DNA from: Caulifigura coniformis
GTDB taxonomy: Bacteria; Planctomycetota; Planctomycetia; Planctomycetales; Planctomycetaceae
Direction: 5' to 3'
NCBI RefSeq assembly: GCF_007745175.1
Contig: NZ_CP036271.1
Span: 4,910,314-4,974,313 of the forward strand
Length of the DNA: 64,000 bases
The notes beneath the pieces are model-generated. The model worked only from the letters and a program-made list of their open reading frames with translations, was not told where the DNA came from and did not search any database. How positions within the stretch are numbered: position 1 is the stretch's first letter; each line of letters begins with the position of its first letter. Positions 57,398-64,000 of the stretch are shown one piece after another. The position numbers and the translations under genes were made by a program.

Positions 57398-57798
57398 GTC
57401 CCTTCATCCTCTCATTCGGAATGTCGGCGGGATGGGCGATCGGCCGGCGACTCTGAACGTGCTGGCTGATGATCCAGGATCGCCCGCGAGCGCCAGCTGC
57501 TGATGACCTGTGGTCATCGAGCGCTCACCCTGCAATTCCGGATCTTCAGGCCCGAGGGACCTCATCGTATCGATTCAGGTCATGGGGGCGGACTGCGGCG
57601 AGTCCGCGACGGCCAATTCGCTGGCACAGGTCCGACCGCCGTGGGGCGGCCGTTCATTGAGGGGCACCGGGACCGGGGGCGTCTTTTCGAGAATTCACGC
57701 AACTTTCCGGTTCGGAACCGGATGCTAGTAGAGAACTCGGCGACGATCGGTCTGTGATCGTCCGCAACGAAACAACTCTCATTCCAGGGATGCCAATC
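57398..57798. other. Divergent intergenic region
   Basis: Lies between the serine hydrolase and the Hcp gene, which are transcribed away from each other. I see no further gene, repeat or clear promoter. Confidence 0.5.
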
Positions 57799-58284
57799 AT
57801 GGCTGCCGACATTCTGCTGAAGATCGAAGGTGTGGAAGGCGATTCGAAGACCGATGGACACGAAGGGGAAATCGACATCCTGAGCGCCTCGCTCGGAGCC
57901 ACGAACCCCTCCTCCCGGGCCTATGGCGGCGGCGCCGGCACGGCCAAGGTGAATGTGCACGACCTGGTGATCACGAAGCGGGCCGACAAGGCCTCGCCGA
58001 CGTTCTTCCTGAAGACGTGCGAAGGAACGCACTACGACTCGGCCACGCTGGTGTTCCGCAAGGCGGGCGGCGACGGAGGCCCGGTGGAGTACATGAAGTA
58101 CGAGATGACACATGTGTTCGTGTCGAGCTGGCAGCAGTCAGGCGGGGGCGACCAGTTCGCGATGGAGAACGTGTCGTTGTCGTTCGAGAAGCTGAAGGTG
58201 ACGTTCACCGGCCAGGACGACGCCGGCGCTGCGACCGAACCGGTCGAAACCGAATGGGACATCGCGGCCAACAAGAAGCCGTAA
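57799..58284 (+). CDS. hcp: Hcp-family protein, orphan
   Basis: A 161-residue protein of the Hcp1 family, the ring-forming tube subunit and effector carrier of type VI secretion systems. The start is the ATG at 57799 (another ATG lies nine bases upstream); AGGGA is nine bases before it. Family features are ADILLKIEGVEGDSKTDGH at the N-terminus, GGGAGTAKVNVHDLVITKRADKASP, and VSSWQQSGGGDQFAMENVSLSF. No signal peptide. No VipA, VipB, VgrG, ClpV or TssJ-M gene is within the window, so the rest of the apparatus must be elsewhere, or this copy serves another role. Confidence 0.9.
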   Translation: MAADILLKIEGVEGDSKTDGHEGEIDILSASLGATNPSSRAYGGGAGTAKVNVHDLVITKRADKASPTFFLKTCEGTHYDSATLVFRKAGGDGGPVEYMKYEMTHVFVSSWQQSGGGDQFAMENVSLSFEKLKVTFTGQDDAGAATEPVETEWDIAANKKP

Positions 58285-58300
58285 TCGAAATGTCGTTGCG

Positions 58301-58344
58301 GCCACGGCCGACGAGTCGCATCCCTCGTCGGTCGTGGCTGTTTT
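58301..58344 (+). terminator. Rho-independent terminator
   Basis: A 15-bp stem with arms GCCACGGCCGACGAG and CTCGTCGGTCGTGGC (one G:T pair), an 8-base loop, then TGTTTTCT, starting 16 bases after the hcp stop. Confidence 0.88.
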
Positions 58345-58382
58345 CTCGTCTTGGTCAGGCAGGCGTGATTCACCTCCTTGAA

Positions 58383-59801
58383 TCAGGCCGACTTACGGTT
58401 GCGGAGATGCGGCCTCTGAGCAGCGGGTTTCTCGATTTCGCGCAGCGCCTCTTTCGCTTTCGAGGCGACGCTTTTGTTGGAATCCTCCGCCAGCGTCTTC
58501 AGAAGGTCCTGGCTGGCCTGCGATCCAATATCGCGAAGCACTTCGCAGACGCAGATCCGGACCTCGTGATTTTCATGACCGGCATACTTTTGGGCAACAG
58601 GCTCCGCCTTCGGCCCCACCTCGCGCAGCAGGCTGACGGTCTTCCCCGGTGAAATCGGGAACAGTGCTGCCAGCCGTTCGATTGTCGCTTCTTCCAGGCC
58701 TGGGACCCGGCTGACTCCTTCGTAGAGCATTTCCTTGAATCCCCGGTCCTGCTGGTGATCGGCGGCATCGAGGACCTGAAGGGACTGCTGCGGACCGAAC
58801 CATCCTTTTTTGAGAGCCTCGGCGGCGGAGCCCCGAACCGGTTCGAAATCGAGCAGCTTGATCAACTCCGGGAACACGTGTGACTTCCAGGGGGGAGGAG
58901 GGTTGATCCCGCTCATCTGATTCAGCGTGTTGCGGACGCGGACCACGTCTCCGCTCTGCAGCTCGATCACGATCGGTTGCCAGTCGGCCGACGATTCAAG
59001 AGAAACGACCGTCGTCGTCCGCGGCGCTTCCCCATTCAGCAGTCGGGCTGCATCAGGAATGCCATTGATGCGCTGTCGCTGGGCGTCAAACTCGCGACGA
59101 AGCTGCTGGATCGTGGGCGTGTCGGCGTCCTTGCCGCCTCGAGCGCCGCGGGCCTGATTGTGCTTCCCGAGCAGGACGCCGATTCGCGCCGACGCAACCT
59201 GATACTGCGTGCCCCACTTCTTTGCTGTTTCGACGTCGGTCACCTGCCGCTGAATCTCGATCGATTTCTGGAGCCGTTCAATGATCGCCGCTTCGAGACC
59301 GGCCGCATCGTCCGGGTAGGACGTCATATCGGCGAAGGGCGCCAGCTCGGGGTGCATGTTCTCCCACGCTCCCGGGATGAAGGCGACTCTCGAGTAGTGT
59401 TCGTTCCAGGCCTTCTCCAGTTCGGCTTGCCGGGTTCCGAACTGCTGCTCGATTTCCTTCCGCTGAGCCTCCGTCAGCAGGGAGTTCCGATACTGGTCCG
59501 CCAGGACGTTGTGACGACGATCCGCCTCGGGGAACCGATCCGAGACGACTTTGGCTGAAGGAATGTCCTGAACTGTGGAGATCAGGGCGACCTTCGTGTT
59601 CAGCGCCTCGAGCAAATCGCGGTAAACGTCGGTGGGGTCGCTGGCGGTCATCGGGGCCGGAACGGGAGACCCCGAGGCCGATGTTGCAGGAGTTGCGCTG
59701 GTCGGGCCTGCCGGCTCAGTGGATTTTCCGCAGCCGGAGACGACCAGCGCCGCGAGTGGCAGGAGTCGCAGAATTCCGCTTCGAGACCCATTTCTCTTCA
59801 T
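58383..59801 (-). CDS. Lipoprotein with C-terminal HEAT-like helices
   Basis: About 472 residues. The ATG at 59801 follows GGGGGA and begins a lipoprotein signal with lipobox VSGC; a second in-frame ATG lies 15 bases upstream. The mature part is mainly helical: a long charged region (about 60-260, including EIEQQFGTRQAELEKAW) and a C-terminal HEAT-like array (residues about 370-460, VAQKYAGHENHEVRICVCEVLRD and LKTLAEDSNKSVASKAKEAL). HEAT-type helices in planctomycete lipoproteins may mediate protein contacts. The function is unknown. It is convergent with the hcp gene. Confidence 0.75.
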   Translation of the reverse strand: MKRNGSRSGILRLLPLAALVVSGCGKSTEPAGPTSATPATSASGSPVPAPMTASDPTDVYRDLLEALNTKVALISTVQDIPSAKVVSDRFPEADRRHNVLADQYRNSLLTEAQRKEIEQQFGTRQAELEKAWNEHYSRVAFIPGAWENMHPELAPFADMTSYPDDAAGLEAAIIERLQKSIEIQRQVTDVETAKKWGTQYQVASARIGVLLGKHNQARGARGGKDADTPTIQQLRREFDAQRQRINGIPDAARLLNGEAPRTTTVVSLESSADWQPIVIELQSGDVVRVRNTLNQMSGINPPPPWKSHVFPELIKLLDFEPVRGSAAEALKKGWFGPQQSLQVLDAADHQQDRGFKEMLYEGVSRVPGLEEATIERLAALFPISPGKTVSLLREVGPKAEPVAQKYAGHENHEVRICVCEVLRDIGSQASQDLLKTLAEDSNKSVASKAKEALREIEKPAAQRPHLRNRKSA

Positions 59802-59865
59802 TGCAGAATCCCCCATGGAGCGAATGAGTGGATGCCTTGCAGTCGACGCTCGTCCGCTGCGAGAG

Positions 59866-60351
59866 CTAAGGCTGCGACCGTCTGTGAAAGGCCAGAAGGG
59901 TCATCGACGCCAGCCACAGGTAGCCCCCCGCGTGAAGTTCAAACATTCTGACGCTCCCCACCAACAACACAATCGACGCGAGGCCGAAGCACAAGGCGGC
60001 CCTGCCCAGGCGGCGAGCCAGTCGCGGCGCTCCGAAAGGCCATGCGGCGATGGCTGCCAGGGCCATCACATTGGCGAAGAAGCCGGCCGCGCAGGCGCCC
60101 ATCACGGACCTGTCGATGTCGGGATCGTGTGGCCCGCGTATGGCCGGGGCTCCGCTCCTGATCCAGTCGCAGAATGCCAGGGTGCCGAGGCACGAATAGA
60201 CGGGAGCGGCCCATCCGGCAGTCGGCCCGGTCCAGTCTTCGTAGGCGGTGAAAACGAGACAGGACAGGCTTGTCAGGATGACGCATGCATAGACGCCCGG
60301 TGACTCGATCGCGAGACCCGATCTGGGCTTTTCAGGGACGTCCTGCTCCAT
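59866..60351 (-). CDS. Membrane protein, hypothetical
   Basis: A 161-residue protein with four predicted membrane segments (about 21-36, 48-62, 85-105, 118-135). There are several cysteines in the segments (VYACVILTSLSCLVF; CLGTLAFCDW). I recognise no family. It is upstream of the lipoprotein gene on the same strand by 64 bases; the two may form an operon. Confidence 0.6.
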   Translation of the reverse strand: MEQDVPEKPRSGLAIESPGVYACVILTSLSCLVFTAYEDWTGPTAGWAAPVYSCLGTLAFCDWIRSGAPAIRGPHDPDIDRSVMGACAAGFFANVMALAAIAAWPFGAPRLARRLGRAALCFGLASIVLLVGSVRMFELHAGGYLWLASMTLLAFHRRSQP

Positions 60352-60430
60352 TCCTGCTCCGGGGGGCAGCGCTGTGTCGAAGGGGATGCGCCATCGTCCG
60401 CGGCGCTGCCGTGGATGACAACGGCCAGCC

Positions 60431-61903
60431 TCATTTCCCTTCCGCGGCCCATTGCTTCATGAGCTCGATGTTCGATCGCAGAATCTGCTGCTGCCTGGCG
60501 TTCTTGCCGCCCTCCGGTCCGACATAGACCTTCATGTCGCTGTCATACTGCGCGACGGATTCGGGCCTCTGTCCGAGATCGTTGGTCTCGATGATCCACC
60601 GGTCGAGTTTCGCCCGCAGTTCCGTGAGCCTGGTCGCGCTGGCCGGGTCACCGGCGAGGTTTCTGGTTTCAAAGGGATCATTCCGGAGGTCGTACAGCTC
60701 TTCCGCCGGACGGTTCGGAGCGAACAGCAGTTTTTCGGGGAGTCCGGTGAGTTGGCCGGCCTGATGCAGAGACCGCAATTGCTGGACGATTTCTTTGCCG
60801 TCCTTATACCGATTGGGCTGGAGGTGCGGCCGGTGCGGGAAGCCGTTGCGGATGTACTTGAAGTCACTGGTTCGCACGCTGCGGAGTCGTTCCACCGTTT
60901 CATCACATCGGTCGCGTGCTGCGAACACGGCGTCGCGCGGGGCGTAGTCGGTGGCAAGGAGGTCACGCGCCTGCATGGTTTTCGGCCGTTCGATTCCCGC
61001 GAGGGCCAGCGAGGTGGCGGCCACGTCGATCTGCTCGACGAGATCGGTGCGTTCCAGGCCTGCTTTGACTCCCGGTCCCCGGATCACCAGCGGGATGTGG
61101 ATGCCTTCGTCGTAGAGGAACTGTTTACCGCGCGCGTGGCTGATTCCGTGGTCCGTCAGAAAGATGAGGACAGTGGAGTCGTAGAGGCCTTCCTCTTTCA
61201 GTCGCTCGACGACCTGGCCGACCTGCAGGTCCGTGAACCGGCAGGTGTCGAGATACTGGGCCCAGTCATCGAGCAGGACGGAATCGCGCGGATAGTAGGG
61301 CGGCAGTTCGACGCTCTCGGGAGAGGTCAGGCTTCCCAGCGCCTTGAGGGCCTGGTCTTTCCAGGCGGGCCTGCGAAGCTTGCCGCCAGGCAGCTGGATC
61401 TGCATGAAGAATGGCTGGTCCTTTCCGCGTCCGCTCCAGTCGTTGCCATCGTAGATCGCGGAATCCCACTCGAAGTTGTAGTCGGTTTTGCCGAGTGCGG
61501 ATCTTTTGGCGGGCCAGCCGCCGATGGCGGTGTAGTAGCCGGCTTTCTTGAACAGTGCAGGGACGAGTTCGACACCGGCCGGCAGCACGATTTTCTCCGT
61601 GCCGCGTCCGCTTCGATGGTGATGCGCGCCGATCGACGTCTGGTACATCCCCGTGATCAAGGCGGACCGGCAGGGAGAACAGACAGGAGCCGTGGTGTAG
61701 GCGTGCGTGAACTTTGTCCCTTCCCGGGCCAGTTGATCGACATGCGGTGTCCGGATGTGCGTCTCGCCGTAGGTGGAGAAGTTCGCCGACATGTCGTCGA
61801 CGAGGATCCACAGGATGTTCGGCCGCGCCGCCGCGGCGGTCGCCGGGAAGGAGACCGAAAGCAGAAGCAGGGCGAGGAACAATCGCAGAAGCGATCGGGA
61901 CAT
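60431..61903 (-). CDS. Secreted sulfatase (type I, Cys-type)
   Basis: A 490-residue exported sulfatase. AAGGA seven bases upstream supports ATG 61903; a signal peptide (LFLALLLLSVSFPATA) follows. The N-terminal NILWILVDDMSANFSTYGE has the metal-binding Asp pair, and the modification motif CSPCRSALITG supplies the Cys converted to formylglycine (C-x-P-x-R form). HIRTPHVDQLAREG and TDHGISHARGKQFLYDEGIHIPLV complete the active-site pattern. Planctomycetes carry many such enzymes for desulfating marine polysaccharides. No partner glycan gene is adjacent. Confidence 0.93.
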   Translation of the reverse strand: MSRSLLRLFLALLLLSVSFPATAAAARPNILWILVDDMSANFSTYGETHIRTPHVDQLAREGTKFTHAYTTAPVCSPCRSALITGMYQTSIGAHHHRSGRGTEKIVLPAGVELVPALFKKAGYYTAIGGWPAKRSALGKTDYNFEWDSAIYDGNDWSGRGKDQPFFMQIQLPGGKLRRPAWKDQALKALGSLTSPESVELPPYYPRDSVLLDDWAQYLDTCRFTDLQVGQVVERLKEEGLYDSTVLIFLTDHGISHARGKQFLYDEGIHIPLVIRGPGVKAGLERTDLVEQIDVAATSLALAGIERPKTMQARDLLATDYAPRDAVFAARDRCDETVERLRSVRTSDFKYIRNGFPHRPHLQPNRYKDGKEIVQQLRSLHQAGQLTGLPEKLLFAPNRPAEELYDLRNDPFETRNLAGDPASATRLTELRAKLDRWIIETNDLGQRPESVAQYDSDMKVYVGPEGGKNARQQQILRSNIELMKQWAAEGK

Positions 61904-62334
61904 GGCTGGTTCCTTTGAATGTTTTTGCCCGGGGACTGGCCCAGCGATCAACGGTGCAGGCGTCGGACTCCGTTCGAGCGGTGGACAGCTTCACCGACGT
62001 CCATTTCGTTCTGGCGGCATCCCATCGGGATGACGACCAGACCCAAACATTCCGGAAAACCCACGCCGGCGGCAAGCCATTGGATCATCTGGACAACTCC
62101 TTCGAGGAGAAACAGATGACGTGACCGGGGGCGCTCGTTTGTGCGACGAGATGCGGCATCAACGCTTGTGGCGGCTTCTCAAAATAGATCGCATGCGAAT
62201 GAAATCGCATGACTTTCACCTCGTGGTGAGTGTTGCCGAATCGTCGACCTCTGTACGCTGGCTCTTTGAGCGGGGGACGTACATACGCTTTTGTTGCGGT
62301 GAGTCTCGTTCGCAGTATTCGAGGAAGCGATCAG
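61904..62334. other. Divergent intergenic region
   Basis: Between the sulfatase and the cold-shock-like gene. An 8-base direct repeat ATCGCATG occurs at 62188-62195 and 62204-62211, 16 bases apart. No gene or defined regulatory site is seen. Confidence 0.5.
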
Positions 62335-62532
62335 ATGGCTGAAGGCAGAATCAAGAAGCTGACCGACAAGGGCTTTGGTTTCATCGACACGGGCCGTGGC
62401 GCCGACATGTTCTTCCACATGTCGAATCTGGAAGGCGTGCGGTTTGACGACCTCCGTGAGGGGCAGCAGGTGTCGTACAATCCCGGCCGCGGCCCGAAGG
62501 GCGAGCGCGCCGAGAACGTGCGCCCGATCTAG
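62335..62532 (+). CDS. Cold-shock-like protein
   Basis: A 65-residue single-domain protein of the cold-shock fold. AGGAAG lies seven bases upstream of the ATG at 62335. The RNP1-like motif is KGFGFIDTG and the RNP2-like motif DMFFHMSNLEG. It lacks the usual second half of CspA and ends GPKGERAENVRPI, like short CSD proteins. It is predicted to bind single-stranded nucleic acid. A second CSD is in the DUF1294 fusion near the start of the window; the two are not otherwise linked. A good terminator follows. Confidence 0.88.
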   Translation: MAEGRIKKLTDKGFGFIDTGRGADMFFHMSNLEGVRFDDLREGQQVSYNPGRGPKGERAENVRPI

Positions 62533-62555
62533 TCGCCGCTGAATTCAGCGAGATG

Positions 62556-62585
62556 AACGCCGGTCACGAGAGTGATCGGCGTTTT
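62556..62585 (+). terminator. Rho-independent terminator
   Basis: A 12-bp stem with arms AACGCCGGTCAC and GTGATCGGCGTT (one G:T pair), loop GAGA, ending TTTT, 24 bases after the cold-shock-like gene. Confidence 0.85.
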
Positions 62586-62664
62586 GCATTGAGAGCCCTT
62601 GATCAGCGACGCATCGACTCCTGGTGACGCGAGATGGGATGTTCGTTGTCAGGCGGGGGGAGAG

Positions 62665-63480
62665 TCACAGGATTCCCGCTGTCAGACCGCCGGGACCGGG
62701 ACGATCTCGTCCGATGCACTTGATCAGCGCGAGGGCCGCTTTCAGGAATCGGTTCCATCCTTTCATCGGATTCCGCGTGGCCCAGTGCCACGCATCCATG
62801 TAGTCATCGAGCAGGTCGAGACATTTCGGCTGCGGTGGGAAGCGCCCCACAATCTCCATGACACGGTGGTGAATTGCCACAACCGCGGCTTTGGTCCCGG
62901 CCACGGCGAGGATCGTCGTGCCCAGGTATCGCTGAAGTTCGATCCAGCTCTCGGCGGCAGCCGCGGTCGTGGCAATGGCGGCGGCTTCCATGGCCCGCTG
63001 CACCATCGTGTCGAGCAGCTTCGTCATTACCTCGGGGCTGACGGGCGAGGGGACGGGCGGGGATACCGGCCTGGTGAGCGTCTGCAGAAGGTCACGCAGT
63101 CCGATGCTTTCAGTGTCGAGTCGTCTGGACGCCTTCATCGCGCGCGTCATTTCCGCGAGTCCGACGGACGAAGCGAAGGACAGGATGAGCAGCCCTCCGA
63201 TGATGACGTATGGATTGAGGCTGGCCCCGCCGGCAGAGACGGTCGCAACTCCCACGGCCGCCACTGTGCCGTCGTTTTCCGGGCGGGCGGCCCCCATCGC
63301 CGCTTCGTATTCCGCAAGCGCGGCTTCGAGGCGGTTCAGCCGGGACTCGAAGTCTGTGCGACGAGCCCCGAGCTGCTGCACGAACTTGGGGTCCTTCAGG
63401 CTCTCCCTCGCTGTCGCGATGGCCGTCCGCACAGCGACGGCTTTCCTGTCGACATCCTTTGAAGAGAATGAGACGGCCAT
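62665..63480 (-). CDS. Hypothetical protein with one membrane segment
   Basis: A 271-residue protein starting at ATG 63480. The first 65 residues are helical and charged, the middle holds one hydrophobic segment (about residues 90-110, NPYVIIGGLLILSFASSVGL), and the rest is helical with Ala/Thr-rich stretches (AMEAAAIATTAAAAESW) and an end rich in Trp (YMDAWHWATRNPMKGWNRFL). No family recognised. The next gene upstream on the same strand is the partial protein at the window edge, so they may share an operon. Confidence 0.6.
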   Translation of the reverse strand: MAVSFSSKDVDRKAVAVRTAIATARESLKDPKFVQQLGARRTDFESRLNRLEAALAEYEAAMGAARPENDGTVAAVGVATVSAGGASLNPYVIIGGLLILSFASSVGLAEMTRAMKASRRLDTESIGLRDLLQTLTRPVSPPVPSPVSPEVMTKLLDTMVQRAMEAAAIATTAAAAESWIELQRYLGTTILAVAGTKAAVVAIHHRVMEIVGRFPPQPKCLDLLDDYMDAWHWATRNPMKGWNRFLKAALALIKCIGRDRPGPGGLTAGIL

Positions 63481-63654
63481 ACGGCGCCTCCGCGGGACAA
63501 GGTGAGGCCCACGTCTGCAATGGTGCCCGGCGACGGTCGCCAATGTCCAGCTCGCGCTCCCTGGTGAGTCGCCACGGCAGTGTCGGCGACATCCGATGCG
63601 CTGGTGCTCTCCTCATCCAGGGCTGGCAGGTCCCTCGCTCCGCGAGCTGCCCGT

Positions 63655-64000
63655 TCAGCGTTTCATAGCGGCCTGGATCACGTTCTTGACGGCGAGTGGA
63701 GTCTCGCGGGGAATGGCGGCGGAGATGGACAGTTCGGCGCCTTGTGCATCGGCCTTCACGCTGCCGAGGCCTTTCCGGATCACGGCCAGTGATTCCTGCT
63801 CATTCGGAACGAGCATGCCGATCATCGCGACGCCCAGCAGGGACTGTTGCGTTCTGGCATTGATCTGCCGGGCGATCTCGCGGGCCTGCTCCTCGTCGCG
63901 AACTTCCCCTGACAGTCCGACCTCCAGGTCCTTTCCGAGCTTCAGCCTGTCCAATGAAATCGTCGTTCGAATGTCTTCCGGCTCCGGGGCCTTGGCCTCG
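63655..64000 (-). CDS. Hypothetical protein, truncated by window edge
   Basis: The minus-strand frame is open to base 64000, so the N-terminus is outside the window and about 114 residues are seen. The text RTTISLDRLKLGKDLEVGLSG and EEQAREIARQINARTQQSLLGV shows a soluble, mixed alpha/beta end of a larger protein with a C-terminal helix VKNVIQAAMKR. No family recognised. A TTG at 63954 could begin a shorter form but the frame upstream is equally coding. Confidence 0.6.
   Translation of the reverse strand, partial: EAKAPEPEDIRTTISLDRLKLGKDLEVGLSGEVRDEEQAREIARQINARTQQSLLGVAMIGMLVPNEQESLAVIRKGLGSVKADAQGAELSISAAIPRETPLAVKNVIQAAMKR

Noticed and set aside
61714-62124. Plus-strand frames between the sulfatase and cold-shock-like gene
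   Set aside because: They begin inside the sulfatase on the opposite strand and have no domain or ribosome site.

Overview
The window looks like chromosome of a high-GC planctomycete (Planctomycetales). The evidence is the content: a PSCyt1/DUF1549/DUF1553 cytochrome protein, a DUF1559 pilin-like protein followed by a small lipoprotein, a secreted sulfatase, a sialidase-like protein, a CapA-type metallophosphatase, Cys-rich secreted repeat proteins, many signal peptides and lipoboxes, and several short palindromic repeat families. There is no rRNA. There is one tRNA, an initiator-type tRNA-Met. All assignments come from reading motifs in the sequence; no database search was run.

Layout. 1-6211: truncated LssY-C protein, then a minus-strand set (DinB, CSD-DUF1294, NYN-LOTUS, amidohydrolase, DUF2132, M23 peptidase fused to a thioredoxin fold). 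6212-11649: secreted small proteins, an acetylxylan-esterase-like hydrolase, and a REP-associated tyrosine transposase (RAYT) surrounded by five copies of its probable REP palindrome. 11650-14937: a lower-GC two-gene island, AAA+ ATPase plus subtilisin-like protease, resembling the ietAS toxin-antitoxin/anti-phage pair. 15055-18803: aldehyde dehydrogenase, a polytopic membrane protein with two interspersed repeats translated in frame, and a lipoprotein. 19049-24554: a three-gene type I secretion-like operon (ABC, HlyD-like, TolC-like) whose ABC ATPase has lost most catalytic motifs. 24586-35477: terminator, tRNA, then metabolic and secreted genes (CapA, PSCyt, TauE, sialidase, glycosyltransferase, tdh, DUF1254). 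35734-37226: DUF1559 pair. 37457-45547: proton pyrophosphatase, zinc-ribbon protein, HerA-like ATPase, glucose-6-phosphate isomerase. 45751-54128: FkbM methyltransferase, secreted proteins of unknown function, and a 1146-residue secreted protein with two beta-lactamase-type domains and a VanX-type dipeptidase. 54195-64000: histidine kinase, Cys-rich repeat protein, serine hydrolase, an orphan Hcp, lipoprotein, sulfatase, a small cold-shock-like protein and two hypothetical proteins, the last cut by the window edge.

The most unusual items are the AAA+/subtilase island, the RAYT with its two-form REP family (one copy supplies a stop codon), the degenerate ABC ATPase in an otherwise complete secretion operon, the double beta-lactamase/VanX fusion, the M23-thioredoxin fusion with a CxxS centre, and the Hcp gene without a type VI cluster.
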